Of a stretch of DNA of 64,000 bases, positions 46,609 to 58,965 are shown one piece after another. The translations under genes and the position numbers were made by a program. Positions within the stretch are counted from its first letter, which is position 1, and every line of letters begins with the position of its first letter. The notes below the pieces were generated by a model. The model saw only the letters and a program-made list of their open reading frames with translations. It ran no database searches and was not told the DNA's origin. The stretch is from Ancylostoma caninum (lineage: Eukaryota; Nematoda; Chromadorea; Rhabditida; Ancylostomatidae): positions 3,053,001 to 3,117,000 of the forward strand of contig JBAJFG010000384.1 in assembly GCA_037903475.1 (NCBI GenBank), read 5' to 3'.

Positions 46609-47354
46609 GTGTGCCTCATCTTTAATACTTTCACTGGGAATATTCATGGGTTGCAGCCCGCTCCGTAATTACGAAACATATCGTTTGTATTAGGTTAGTG
46701 CAAAATTAATGCGGCTTTTTTCGCAACTTCTTTTTTCGATAAAAACGGAAGCTTTTCAAATGTTTTTTTTTTTCATGAAAACAATCTATCCTTCCACTCA
46801 TTAAAGATGCTGTCGAAAACCGCATCCAAGCCCGCCATAATATAACAACAAACTACCCCGCCCTTCATCCTGTTCCAGAAACTGGAAATGAAGAAAAACT
46901 GATAACTGAAAAACTGAAAAACTGAAAAAAAAGAGAAACTGAATGAAAATCTGGGAGAGATAAGGTCTTTGGAGGTTTTCATCTCTTCCGATTTACGTAA
47001 CCGTTCAGCAGTAGAGGATGCAGAACATGGGCAATAGGGGGACTGGAGGATAGTAGGAATTGTAGTGTTTGGGGACCTGGAAAATATTTAAAAAATGAAA
47101 AAATTCACCAAGATATTAAATAATCATCTCATAAACGAATGAAGAAAGGAAGAAACTCGCTCTCTTTGAGTGAATACAAAAAAGTGGGAACAAGCTTGGA
47201 ATTCCCCAGTTATGAAAAGAGACATTAAAGCACAATAGACTAATGAAATTGATTTTTTTCAACGGTTTTTGATTTACCTCCTATCTGGATTGCTTTCTGT
47301 GAGGCGATAAGGCGTTTGAGAAGATAGTGCGAGGTGTGCCTTCGACTTCCAGGC

Positions 47355-47405
47355 ACTGACGGAAGCGACATCGCCGAAACGTTAGCCGTAGCAGGAGAAT
47401 AAAAG
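47355..47405 (+). repeat. Retroelement-tail-like motif
   Basis: GACGGAAGCGACATCGCCGAAACG followed by AATAAAAG. A motif of this kind (CGCCGAAACGT near a polyadenylation signal) is common at the ends of invertebrate retroelements. Identity not established. Confidence 0.3.
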
Positions 47406-48499
47406 GTTGTAACAATCTTGGCATCTTAGCAGGAACACCTCAATAGTTCAGAAGACTTATGGAATTGTTATAGACCAAGGTAGGTTCCGCTATAGTGTAA
47501 CGACCCACGCATCAGTGAAGAGATATTACAAATGATATCTGTTGTATCGATGTGATCATCTCTGCATCTCTGTTAAACGCGAAGAACCGTATAAAAAGGG
47601 GAGAACTCCCCTGTGTTGTTCAGTTTTCGGTCTTCCTGCCATCTGGTGCTGGAATAAAGTTTCCTAAAGACCACTTTGAAAATCTTTCCATTTTCTTTGG
47701 ATGCTAGATGCACTTCATTATTTCTTCCAAAACGAATAGCGCGAAACATATCTGGTCGCAACAGAGACTACAATGAAGACTGGTAAGTTAAGGAAGGTTG
47801 CATTAAATGAGACTTATTTGAAGAACCGTAACCACAGGAAACGAAAATGCCTGCAAAGCAGCAAGAGCTGTTACCTATTACTGCCTTGAAACGGGCCTGA
47901 GAATTGCAAATGCGGTAGTGCTCTCTCTTTCCAAAGAGAAGTGGCACTACTTGCATCCCCTGGAACAAACTGCAGTGACTCATTTTTTCCCAAAGAGATA
48001 GATGTACTTAAATTATTCATGGTTTTCTTGTTTACGGTCGATTCCTTGCAGCTGAAGATTCCAGTCCCAGCATGAATTCCGGGATGAAGAACTGGAAGAG
48101 GACGTTGATGTAGTCGTGCACGTAATAAACACGACACATGCATTTCAGAGGGGCTAAAAATCGTTGGACCTGACGAAAAAATGAAGGTATGAATCATTAT
48201 TTTCCGTCCTAGAGAAGGAATTCTCGTCCTTCTACCATTCAGTATGCATGTATACCACGTCTGAAGACAAGTATAGGTTGTTTTCGCAACTAACCAATTT
48301 CATTCAGGTCTACACCAATCTACGACATTGTATGATCTTCGATGTTTTCGTCATTTGATGATTGTTTCTTCTATGCCATTCCCAGCAAGGGGAATCAAAC
48401 TACCAGACCAAAGTCGATTCAAGAAAAGGCAGTCTAGAAATTGCCATAAAACGAATCTATTCAGGAGAAGCAAAGCAAACCTATCGTTCTAACAACGAG

Positions 48500-48935
48500 T
48501 GAAGGAAAAGGCATCACAAAGGTTCTACGACTGAAAGATAGGTTGCGCTACACAGTCGGTGATAAGTGTGGCTCCTTTGTGGTAATGTCACAGACGATAG
48601 ACGAAGAAGTCACCAGCAGAGTACGTTCCGATCTCACGACATATGGTGAGCTACGATGGCTAGATTCACGGCGGCATACGATAGAGTGAAACAGGCCATA
48701 GCAGCCGTAATGAAGCCAAAGTTGGGCGTCGTCGTTGCAAGACAGCTTTTGGATTTGCACGTGGTCGCCTCCACATTTTACAATCTCGTGAAGACGCACA
48801 AACTTCCTTCGGCAACTGATCTGAGTAAGATTGCCTCCAATGATATCAAAACACACCAATTATTGCATCATGCGGAGGACCATCAGACATACTTAGCACT
48901 CAGCTGGCTGCTTGTGGAAGTTTTTGTCGGCATTG
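48500..48935 (+). pseudogene. Penelope-like element reverse transcriptase fragment
   Basis: DKCGSFVVMSQTIDEEVTSR is followed, in another frame (48656 on), by VARQLLDLHVVASTFYNLVK and THKLPSATDLSKI. These match the order DKGG-x-VVM, then FYxLxKTHKLP, of Penelope-like RTs. The next block, normally RPI-S-GGP, is damaged (KTHQLLHHAEDHQ). The catalytic YxDD and the GIY-YIG endonuclease are absent. Dead fragment. Confidence 0.65.
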
Positions 48936-48969
48936 CTTCAATTCGTTGGAGCGCATATTGTGAATGTGG

Positions 48970-50420
48970 ATGAATTTCTAGCCTCTCTATTGCTGTACGG
49001 CGGAATCTTTTCTGTGATTTCGATGAGGTTTCGCACTGTCTCGATAAGGCGCAAATGAAAACTTAGTTTATTCGCGGGGAGGGCAACCGCGATAGCGGGA
49101 CTACGAACACTCCCTACTTGCCAAGAATTCTCTTCTGTCTCCCCATTTTGCGTTGTGTAGGGCGCCAACCTTTCATGAATGAATAACATCTTGAGGGCGA
49201 TCTATACTACAGTCCTTCTCAAAAATACTTGCTTCACCGCCTATCTGCTAAGCCGCACCGCATCACCTATGCATTGTCATACGTGGTGTGACGTGGCTAT
49301 GCTGACGAGCGGTTCAGCATGAGGCAAGAATTTTTGAGAAAGGCTGTAAATGCGTGCGTTTGATGCGCGTGCGTCTACAGCCCACCGCTGCATGGAGCAT
49401 CTCGACGATTGAGAATTTTTTTTCAGAGACGGAGAGAGATACAGAATTGCCTCTGCGGCGCCAGTCGCACCCAGGAGGCCCGGTGCGCGTAGAACAGGGA
49501 ATTGGTAACAACTCTCATGAGTAAAGATCAGCGGATTGCAATGGTTTCGAGCACCATAATCTGGAAGTAAAGGCTTGAGGAGGAGCATTATTCTCGCACC
49601 AACCTAATAATTTCTCTTATATGTGAAAGAATATAAGAATTAATAATGGCAATACTATTACTAAACAGTACAATAAAAGGGGCTACTTTCAGTTCAGTCA
49701 TAGCTCTCATCAGAAAAGCTATTCATAAAAAAAATCTCGGTCGTTTATACAGTGTGTCGGGATCATGCACATATTTCGAAGATTGCAGGGTCTGCACTCG
49801 TTAATAAACTCCATTAACTATCTCAGGCTAGGTACTGATCCAACAATGTATCTCATTTCCTGCTCTCCTCCCGCCTTTTCTACGCTTTTTTCTATGAAAA
49901 CTCTACATTTAGCTGATTTTTTACTCCCACTTATATCCACCCATACGTAACCTCACTCCCTCTCTGCTGGCGATCCTCAAGAGGTGACTTCCTCCTATTT
50001 CATCAAGTTTCACCTGTATATAGGAAGGGGGAGACTGGCATATGTATACCCCACGTACATTTATTTTTATTCCCATCATTCTTCAGGATTTCTCAAGCAC
50101 TCCTGCGAGAGGTTCAAATCTGAAGTCGGCTGATAGAAATGGAATGGAAAAAGGTAGATGAAATACCAGCCAGTCTATTGCAGGAGCCTACACAAGCCAT
50201 CAGATAGTATGCAGTAAATTGTGTCTGTCATCTCCAGGAGACCAACAAGCAAGAAAAACGGTAGGATACATAATGAATTGTGACTTGTGACACACTATTA
50301 TTGTGGCTTCAAGCATAGCAACTGGCAGTAATGCCTGAAAGCGACAACCTTAAATTCAGGATTGTGAACCGGGACGACGCAGAGACTGCGCCCGGCTGGT
50401 TGCAGAGGAACAATCGGACT
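48970..50420. other. No recognisable gene
   Basis: Apart from the mariner-type end at 49607 there is nothing supportable; the minus-strand frame 49588-49277 has no motif. Confidence 0.4.
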
Positions 50421-51409
50421 TGCATTAGGTTGGGCAATAAGTTCGTGCGATTTTTTTGAGTCCTCAGTGTATTTTCACGAAGGGGACTACTTGAGTTCAG
50501 GTCTTTCTAAAAGTTAACATCCGCAGTACTTCTAGAGGAAGTCCTTGCAAAAAATCGTATCCTAACTCTACGAACCGTGCGTACAGAACAAGGAGCGTTA
50601 TCCCGCGCAAAATCAACCTCTCTGAAGCAGACATCCTCTTCTGCACCGTCCCTTCAACAGTAATGGCTTTCACTTGGACGCTGTTAACGTCCCCAGCAGC
50701 TTGAGCTGCATTTGTTCCACTATTGTAAAGGAACACTTGGAGATGTCGGAGATGTTCGCTCTTATGAAATTGGAGGGTCACATTTTACACACAGACAGAA
50801 AATGAGAAATGTCAGGAATTGGGAACATTGGTTATAATATTCGTAAAGAGCAAAACAAGAACTAGAAGGTGACCTATGACGTGCTATCGAGCTAACGAGG
50901 GAAGGATACCAGATGTCTGTGGTAGTTCAGAATGAGAATGCCTCCTCATGTGAAGTTGACTATACTGATTTTGAATATGTTTTCATGTCGAGCTCAATGC
51001 CGTTGAAGAAGTTATGACCTTGTCTGGAGAGGATATGTGCGCAGTTTCTGCATCAACCTACCATGTCTCCTCATAGGAGGCGTTGCCATGAAAAATGGGT
51101 GCAGAAATCGTGATCAGCAGTCCAACTAATCCTGTATGGAAAATATCAGTGAAAAATGCATCATTACAGATACAGAATTGCGCCTTGATCATTTATTACT
51201 ACTACCATTTGCAATGGAACGATACTTCATTGAAGGTCCACCGTTGCGGGGTATACACTGCTTTGTGCTCCTTGAAACACTGATTTCAAAACTATTTTGA
51301 TCTCGGTCCACTCTCGTCCCCATAAGGAGTTATGCCCGTTTTTCCAAACGCACGTGATAAGGAGGTACTCGTAGATTAAGGTACCCGTCGCAGATCAAGG
51401 TAAGGTGTG

Positions 51410-51474
51410 ATGCAGTGGTGAGTGTCTTGGTTCTAATGGATACCCTCCCAGGTTCGATTCCCCTCAGAGGTCGA
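51410..51474 (+). repeat. tRNA-derived sequence (pseudo-tRNA or SINE head)
   Basis: TGCAGTGGTGAGTGTCTTGG (A-box-like) and CCCAGGTTCGATTCCCCTC (B box) at tRNA distance, followed by TTCTGCATTTTCTCCC. Confidence 0.5.
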
Positions 51475-51639
51475 AATTCTGCATTTTCTCCCACTTACTG
51501 CTTTCCTCCGAAAATCTATTCTATGCATCTTCATAAGTGTTTCAACTTATAATTAGACATTCTGAAAGCTTGGAAACATTTTGAATGGTCTTGACTACCC
51601 CGACTTTGTTAACAGTGGAATTGCTGATGGACTCACGCG

Positions 51640-52120
51640 AGTCCAAATTTTAAAAAAATTCTTTTTTGTTTAAATTTTCCATAACAGGATTATTTAGAGC
51701 GCTGAACACGAATATGATATTCATTTTGTGACGACAGCCCATTATTATAGGTTTGCAGTAGAATTAACAGCATTTACTGTGGAAAGCGAACAAAATTGTT
51801 GAACTTTAACATTAGAATGGTAGTGGCATGCAAAATGATGCTGATAATCGTGGTCAGCACCTGAAATTACCCCTCTGTACAAAAGTTGGATGCATTCTGC
51901 AAGATGCCTAAGCTACCCTATGCCCAATGGACGTTCCCTCGTGAGTGGTAGTAGTAGTAAATGATCAACTTGTAATTATCTAGCCGTAATTTTTGTTTTT
52001 TCCCTAGAATTTTGCATACGGGTTTATTTGAGCAGCCGACCGTGAAATTTGTATTCATTTTGCAGAACAACGCCTATTTTGTAGGGTTACGGGTGGTGGA
52101 TGCAGAAACTGTACGTTCGA
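51640..52120. repeat. Diverged repeat shared with 53939-54155
   Basis: TTTTGCATACGGGTTTATTTGAG, TTTGTATTCATTTTGCAGAAC and TTTTGTAGGGTTACGGGTGG recur in the foldback at 53939-54155, and more weakly at 51672-51770. Confidence 0.5.
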
Positions 52121-52299
52121 ATGTACTGTACAGACAAGACTACAACTTCTTTCGCAGTAGCATTGAGCACTGATGGAGAACATAATCGAGATCAGCATGG
52201 TGAACTTCACATTATGAGGCACATTCCATTTTGAAGTGCCACAGACATCTGGTACTCTTCCCTTGAGTTCAAATCATGAACTTATTGCCCAACCCTATA

Positions 52300-53930
52300 C
52301 TTTACTTTCCAAAGAGCCGACAAAGGTAAACTCGTTGAAGATTTCAGACCAGTACCAATCTTGGATCTCGTTCAAGCATTTGTTTAAAATAGATCCAAGA
52401 TGCTAAGATACAGATGGGATCACACTTTAGCACTATTATGCACAAGGTCATTAGAAAGGGATGCCAGTGGCAGCCCTTGACTGCCGCCCTCTCGCAAGAC
52501 TTTTTTTTCCTGGAGACATTCCTTTTTCATTAAAGTTTGCTGAAAAAAGGAGTAGATAGTGCCATCCTATAATATAAAGAACCGAGTCTTTATTTTTCGT
52601 TTTCCGTTGAGTGACAATTGAATGGTCATTAGCTTTCCCATTATTCCCGTTTCTTTCACGACTAAGGGCTCTTAAAGTTCGAGTTCTTGACCCGAATATG
52701 TTTTCTTCGCCCTGCACTGCCACAGCGTCCTCAATATTTCTCTGCTAAGTCTGATTTTTCTTTCAGCGTACTAATACAATCTTCATCGATGCTCACATGG
52801 CAAAAAAATGAGGTCCTTTCTACATTAACATTTTTGGGATGCATCTTCTATGGGAAACGTTAATTTGGTTGTGACTCTCACTTGGTATGAGCCCCAGTAG
52901 AAATGGAATGATGTCTACTCTAGCGGAGTGCGCAACTTTTACTGCATATTATTGAGGTACATATTCCGAGTAAAATGTTTACCAATTTTCACACTGATTA
53001 TTGTATTCATTTTGAATTAATTTCCATCATAGATCGTGGAAATTACCTTGGATTCAAGGACCCTTATCTGACGAAGAACGCTCATTTCTTACTTGTTTTT
53101 TCTGCTTTCGATTTGTTACCTGCTGAAGATCAAGATTTCACGCATATTTTGCGTACTACTTAATCTTGGAGCTATTGGCTTGGCCAAAACATCCTCTTTC
53201 ATCTTCAACATTCCCTACCAAAACGAATCACGTCGTTGATTAAGAAGATTAATTTCCCTATTGGCCTCATTGCATCGCACCTATTTACGTACAATCACGC
53301 CGAAAATTAGGCAACCTTTCGATTTTCCTCGATAATTCCTTTGAAAAAATCCCAAAGTTTGGAATCTTGCGAGGGTTGTAGACACTCATTCCGAACGTCT
53401 GTTAGGTTGCCAAAAGCTTCCCGTGCTTTTTGTTTAGTTTCTTTAAATTTTCCTTGTCTTATTCAGTTTGGAAGCCATGAACTGCAGGGCACCCGTCACC
53501 ATTCCAGTCACTGGACTGCAAATCCAGGTGGTAAACAGTTGTCTTATCTAAGAGAAAACGAGAGAAGTGATATTTAGTTGAGGAAAGATAAGGAGAATAC
53601 GAATGAATTTAAGAGTATTTCTGATGATTAGAACACATCAGATACGCGCACCAGTGCAAGAACTACTGCAGGAACTTCGTCCGATGCATTACCCACTCGA
53701 CCACCCCACCGCGGCTGCCATGCTTGCAGATGGTGCTCATGATCGCGTAACCAGACGAAACCAGGGTATTCAAAATTGCGTCTGCGAACGTTCGATAATC
53801 CACAGAACAGCTAATGACGGCAACCACGGTCGGATTTCATGACAAAGTTCCATGAGTCCACGCCAGCACTACAATGTCAGGGCACTAGAAAAATTAGCAC
53901 TATTTAACATCATGGATCCAAATTCTTCAA
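52300..53930. other. No recognisable gene
   Basis: Short frames (52451-52723 minus, 53341-53577 plus, 53603-53842 plus) without motifs. Confidence 0.45.
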
Positions 53931-53938
53931 AAACATTT

Positions 53939-54155
53939 TTTTGACTGAAACTTTGTCTACGGGGGTTATTTGAGAACACGAATAACATATCTATTTGGCA
54001 CCGTAACTCCATTTTGTTGGGTTACTGTAGGTGTGCGGTAGCACACGGTGGTATACCTACCGTAACCCTACAAAAATAGCGTTAGGGTACAAAATGGAAA
54101 TGACATTCGTATTCTGCTCCTCAAATAACTCCCGTATGCAAACTTTCAGTCAGGA
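53939..54155. mobile_element. Imperfect foldback element, ~215 bp
   Basis: The left half (GACTGAAACTTTGTCTACGG, GTTATTTGAGAACACGAATA, GGGTTACTGTAGGTGTG) is mirrored by the right half (CACGGTGGTATACCTACCGT, ATTCGTATTCTGCTCCTCAA, CCCGTATGCAAACTTTCAGTC). No coding capacity. Confidence 0.65.
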
Positions 54156-54738
54156 AAACTATTTAAAAACCTTTGAAAGATGATTGGCGCTAAATAGTCA
54201 AAGATGGATGTTTCGTTTCGATTCCCGGGGTTTTCCTTGTCAGACAAGAGGAAAGCTTTTTCGGAGCCAAAACCCGTTCGAACGAGCGCGCTGTCGCGAG
54301 GGTCGGGGTCGAGCGTTTGGGTGTTTTCGCCTGAGAAGTAACCCCGTTCAGGCCGCTGTATGGCCGCTGAACACGGGCCTTGTACTCCTATCCGCCATAG
54401 AACTGCCAGCGTTCACACCGCCATGAGGCCGCAAACTATCAGGCGCTACTGCTCCTAATGCAGCGAACAAGACATCATTCTCCACAATTTGCTGTTAATC
54501 GGACGCCGGCGCTTTGACAATCTCTGGCAGCTTGGTCACTACTTGCTCACAGTCTCGCACGAAAGAGCCACGGGTTTGAAGCCATTGTAGATCGAAAGTG
54601 AACCACACAGTACAAAAGCGACACAAATATGCGAATACTCGTCAGAAATACTGAAATATGGCTTTCTACAAAGTACATTCATGTTTCCTTAGTGCTTGCT
54701 CTCTCCTGTTACTGAGCGGATTCGGACCAAACTGGCCA

Positions 54739-55570
54739 TCATAGTTAATATTAATTGACATTTTATGTGCGTGTGTGTGTGCAAGAGAACCAGCCACTGT
54801 CGACAAAAACTACCGACATCATCGTGTTCACTCGTGTTCAGCGCATCGAGTTATGTACAAAAAAGTTGCAAATTTTGATTTTTACCTTGATTTAAAAGTA
54901 TTTTGGGCCACCTTTGTCATGTTCGGACATGTCAATGGCTGACAGTTGTTTTCAACACGAATGGAATGAGTGAGATAGGCCTATGATTACATGACCGTAT
55001 AAAAGGAAAGAGAGGGGCAGGACAGTTTTATAACGAAGAGGAGGAACGAGGCGGGCGAGGAATGACGCGAATGAGGATTAGGCCACAGTGTATGTTAGAG
55101 GTGCGCCGGCGGTGTGATAAGGATCCTCCGGCGCCCATAAGCGGGGAAACGCCTGGAGTCGGGTCCAACGGTGTGGTAAGGGTGCTTCGGCGTCCAAAAG
55201 AGGGGAAACGCCCGGAGTTGGATCCCACAGTGTGGTAAGGGTGCGTCGGCGTCCCAAAGTGGGGAAACGCCTGGAGTCGGGTCCAACGGTGTGATAGGGA
55301 TGTGCCGGCGTCCAAAAGTGTGGAAACGCCTGGGGTCGGGTCTAACGGTGTGGTAAGGGTGTGCCGGCGTCGTAAAGTGGAAGTGGAAAAACGCCCAAAA
55401 GTGGGTCCAACGGTGTGATAAGGGTGCATGAAAGCGTGAAGATGTCACGCACGGGTCTGCGAGAGTAGTATGCCAGCGGTCAGTAGAAGGGAACACACTC
55501 GTATGCGAGGCGAGCGAAGAGAGCCCAAAAGAAGCCTGAGATTCCGGCGTTAGCCGGACGATCAGGCTGG
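54739..55570 (+). mobile_element. Non-autonomous Helitron-like element, family H1, copy c (reference copy)
   Basis: Begins A|TCATAGTTAATATTAATTG and ends GTCCGGC-GTTA-GCCGGAC, GATCAGGCTGG|T. This has the Helitron form: TC start, hairpin 11 nt before the end, CTRR, insertion between A and T. It contains a short GT tract, a 170-bp conserved block, and a 59-bp minisatellite. 832 bp, no protein. Confidence 0.75.
55110..55430. repeat. 59-bp minisatellite in H1c
   Basis: Five to six units (GGTCCAACGGTGTGGTAAGG, GTGCGCCGGCGTCCAAAAGTG, GGGAAACGCCTGGAGTCG). The minus-strand frames of 133 codons across it are repeat translation. Confidence 0.88.
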
Positions 55571-55661
55571 TTGCTTATGAATTCCTGAGAACCCGCTGCT
55601 TTGTCCACTAGGCCGTCACTGCTGCTGGTCTCTTCTCTCCCGGTGTTGCCCTCATTCTTTA

Positions 55662-56230
55662 TCAGCCTGATGGTTCGGCATGAGCCGAATAAAGAATGAA
55701 GGAAGAATGCTTTTTCTAGACTAGTCTTGAAAACTAAAATATATGCTTAACAGTTTCAAATAAATGTGTTCAAAGCACTTTAAAATTGCTCACATTCTTG
55801 TACTTATATGTTTCCCCAGTACTGAACGTCAATGCACCTCTCCTGCAGTTGTGGACCTGTTCCCCACTATTGAGCGGTGGCGCATCATTCTCCCCCTTGT
55901 CAGGGCACCCAGCATCCGTGCCTCTTCCCGTCCGTCTGGCTCCTCTTCGTTGTAGTGGCATTCTACCCGTCTCTTCCCTTCTATAAAATCTTGTGATCAC
56001 AGCACAATCTCATTCATTCCAAAAGGGGTGTAAACAACTTCCGGTCACAATAAGAATAATAATATCTGAACATGACTAAAAGTGTACCAAAGCCCATTTA
56101 AATTGAGGTAAAAATCAAAATTTACCACATTTTCGTACATATCTCGCTACGCTGAGGACAATGGCTGGTTCTCATGCACAGGTGCACACACACATGAACT
56201 GCCAAATAGGAAAAATTGAGAAGAAGAATT
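55662..56230 (-). mobile_element. Helitron-like element, family H1, copy f
   Basis: On the minus strand the end is TTCGGC-TCAT-GCCGAA then CCATCAGGCTGA|T (55662), a different hairpin with the same layout. The block 56100-56215 (GTACGAAAATGTGGTAAATT, AACCAGCCATTGTCC reversed) matches copy a. It faces copy c, 92 bp away. Confidence 0.6.
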
Positions 56231-56467
56231 TACGTCCCCACTATCACCAACGAACCGCTCTGACCAGTTGGAATCCTGTGTCGATCCTCCGGAACGGGAC
56301 GGAGTCGAGCGGACCAGCTGCACCAAATGTCTCACTAGAGGGAATTCATATCTTCCCACTATTCATAGCTTTATCCATATAATGGCAAGTCAAGAGGTGC
56401 GTGCCCACCCCACCCTCTCCCTTCCCCATGCGTCCGCCACTGCTTTCTCCATATCTTTCCGGTAACC

Positions 56468-57572
56468 ACTCAGATACTTGGTACGGCCTGTCCCGTAGAC
56501 CAGGTGATGCCGAACTAATCACCGGCCAGCCAGCGCCTGACTCATCACCGTCTACCTACCGGGCATCAGCCCATCACCGGCCAGCTCACGCTACCATACC
56601 TACGACCGGCCGGACGGCTGTTGATTACCGGCCGACGCCCGGCTCATCAAAATCTACCGGCTGGGCAGCAGGCCATCACCGGCCCATCGGTCGACCAATC
56701 CAGCCTTCCGGCGGCCCGGTCGGAAGGGTCGGATGATGGTAGTAGAGAACTGATAAAAGATGAAGGCATGACTGAAGCAGATTAGACTTAGACACTTGGT
56801 GCGACCGGCCCGCTCTACCAGTAGGTGCCGCCCGGCCGAGCGGCTGCTGATCACCGGCCCAAGACCGCATACCGGCCGGGCCGCTCTGCCACACCTGCGA
56901 CCGGCCGGGAGACAGCTCATGGCCGACCGGCCCGATCGATGATAACCTTCTAGCCGGCCCAGTTGACCACGATAACCTTTGGCCGGTCCGGTCGACTATG
57001 ATACCATCCCGGCCAGTCTGGTCGGAATGATCGGTTAGTGATAGTAGGATAGTGATGAGGGATGAAGGCATCGGCCGAGACAGACAGATCAGAAGCACGG
57101 ATGGCCGGGTGGATAATGCAGCGGACTCTCAAACCTTCAGAAACAATGGTCAGATCGGTTCGATTCCAATCGATGGTAGAAGAAAGCTCATACCACGAAA
57201 ACGGGTGTGGGATTTGCAAAGAGGCACCTTTTCCTTTTCCTGAATGAGAATTTGCTGATTTGTGATGCCTTTTTATCACTACGGATCCACAGCTGCGCCA
57301 AACCCGAAACTCTTCTGTGCGAGGCACTGTGCAACCGGACGCCATGCTGCCAGAGGTTGTAACACTACCTGCCACCATTTGAGCGGTAATCGTGGACAAC
57401 TTTGCCCCAGCGATTTCAAGCATTAGCAACTGTACCTGCTCGATGTGGAGCAGTTCCGGCTAAGCGGAGGCCCATCACCGATCGGCCCGCTCTATCGTTG
57501 CCGGCCAGGCTCCGACCCGGTCATTCCCCAGACGGAGATGGTGGAGCGGGCCGTCCGCACCAAGTTTCTGAG
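56468..57572. mobile_element. ~1.1-kb TIR element rich in CCGG
   Basis: CTCAGATACTTGGTACGGCC at the left and its inverted partner (GGCCGTCCGCACCAAGTTTC, TGAG) at the right. The interior is made of diverged units containing ACCGGCC and GATCACC plus two copies of a GGGATGAAGGCAT-containing stretch. A third copy of the end motif (CACTTGGTGCGACCGGCCCG) is internal at 56797. No transposase. Frames across it are Pro/Arg-rich artefacts. Confidence 0.55.
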
Positions 57573-57579
57573 CAGTGTA

Positions 57580-58640
57580 GCAGATGATTTTGACAATAGC
57601 TCTTGACCTATCTCCTCTGGTTACTCATACTACTTTAGTGGTATTGTGCACACCAAAACGTTTACAATCCGCATTTGTGAGCATCCCGCAGGGGATACAC
57701 GAAAAAGCTGCTGATAATCGCTTCTATCTTGAACGAAACTTCATCAATTCTCCATCATATGCTCATACAAAAGCCTTCAAAAAAGTAGTCACATCATGTG
57801 AGAACGCGTTAGAGCCCATCTGCTGACGTGCCTTACTAGAAACTGATTGGCAATGACAATTACCCTATCATCAATCGTTTTTTGGAGGCCGTCTTGATTC
57901 TCAGAGGAAACCATTGCAAAAACAGTTTCGACACTATTTCTTCCAGAAGTAGAGACAATTTCACGAAAGGTCGCTACCCTGAAAGAATAATTGCTGGCGT
58001 AGTGTGCATCTACAGTCAACATTCCAACATGGCCTGCGTCACCTACAGGAAGAATAGCACCAAATTATAACTGGAGCACGCTAGTATACGTAGTATACGC
58101 GCGATGCAACGTCGACTCCTACTCCTTAGTAGGCAGTCAGTGGACGTGAAAAGCGGGCCGATGCCTGACATTTTTCATAAAGTGGGCCGAACCCCTCCGG
58201 TCGTGCACCAGCCCGCTATTCGCCCGATAGCGCGTTCGGCTCCCAACATGTGCGGTTTCGCACGCTGTTTGCTATGTGTCCTCGTTCAAACGCTCCGTCG
58301 GGAATTTGCTGGTGGTTGGAACCGGATTTGCCACCAAAATCGTCTGAGGAGCTGTATCGAGCGCATTTTGGTAACGACCTAAAACAGAACTGTAGCGATC
58401 TTTGAAAATTGGTACTTCTTGCGCCTGGAATTTTCCTCTCCAACATTTAGAAAAGAAAATTCCAGTTGGTAGAAAAACTTATTTAGGTAGAGTTCGGTTT
58501 TATAGAAGGCTGGGACAAAAATTTCGTAGGGACAGGAGAGCGCTTACGGAATGTGATTAACCGTATTAGGATACGAAGTTCTTTTGGAAACTCGAAACCT
58601 TACGCTCAATGGCGTGCGGAATTTTTCCTTTCCCATTTTA
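57580..58640. other. No recognisable gene
   Basis: Frames 57584-57826 and 58104-58382 plus are open but show no motif. Confidence 0.4.
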
Positions 58641-58646
58641 CTGTCA

Positions 58647-58965
58647 CCAGCCTGATCTTCCGACTAACGCCGGACTCTCGGGCTTCTTTTGGGCTCGTTT
58701 CGCTCGCTTCGCATACGTGTGTGTTCCCCTCTACTGAGCGCTGTCATACTACTCTCACAGGTGTGAACAACTTTCACGCACCCTTACCACGCCATTGGAC
58801 CCGACTTCAGCCATTTCCCCACTTTGGGACGCCGGCGCACAATTAGCACATCGTTGGACCCGACTCCAGGCGTTTCCCCATTTTGTAAACGCCGGCGCAC
58901 CCCTATCACAGCGTTGGACCCGTTTCGAGACCTATGAGCGCCGGCGCATCATAATCACTGTTGGG
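58647..58965 (-). mobile_element. Helitron-like element, family H1, copy d, 3' part
   Basis: The reverse complement ends AGTCCGGCGTTAGTCGGAAG then ATCAGGCTGG|T at 58647. It contains three minisatellite units (58795-58950) and loses homology at about 58965. Confidence 0.65.

Larger units (their letters stand above)
46690..49607. mobile_element. Two mariner-type ends, 2.9 kb apart
   Basis: TTAGGTTAGTGCAAAATTAA after TA (46688-46689), and ATTATTCTCGCACCAACCTAA before TA (49608-49609). They could be one element enlarged by insertions, including the Penelope-like fragment, or two unrelated solo ends. Confidence 0.35.
50425..52297 (-). mobile_element. Mariner relic with second-type ends and N-terminal transposase fragment
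   Basis: Ends TAGGTTGGGCAATAAGTTCG (left) and TAGGGTTGGGCAATAAGTTC (right). On the minus strand, 50781-50497 reads SEHLRHLQVFLYNSGTNAAQ then AAGDVNSVQ, which matches the N-terminal helix-turn-helix of mariner transposases (HLRH...NAAxAARxI). The rest of the protein is absent. A third mariner-type end (TTTCTGCATCAACCTA, 51043-51058) and a tRNA-like sequence lie inside, so it has been invaded. Confidence 0.55.

Noticed and set aside
51410..51474. Functional tRNA gene
   Set aside because: A- and B-box words are present, but cloverleaf stems and a clear anticodon loop are not.
55028..55496. Two overlapping 133-codon frames rich in Pro, His and Thr
   Set aside because: They follow the 59-bp minisatellite and have no start context, signal or domain.
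56401..57429. Pro/Arg-rich overlapping frames (88-159 codons)
   Set aside because: They lie within the CCGG-rich TIR element and follow its internal repeats.
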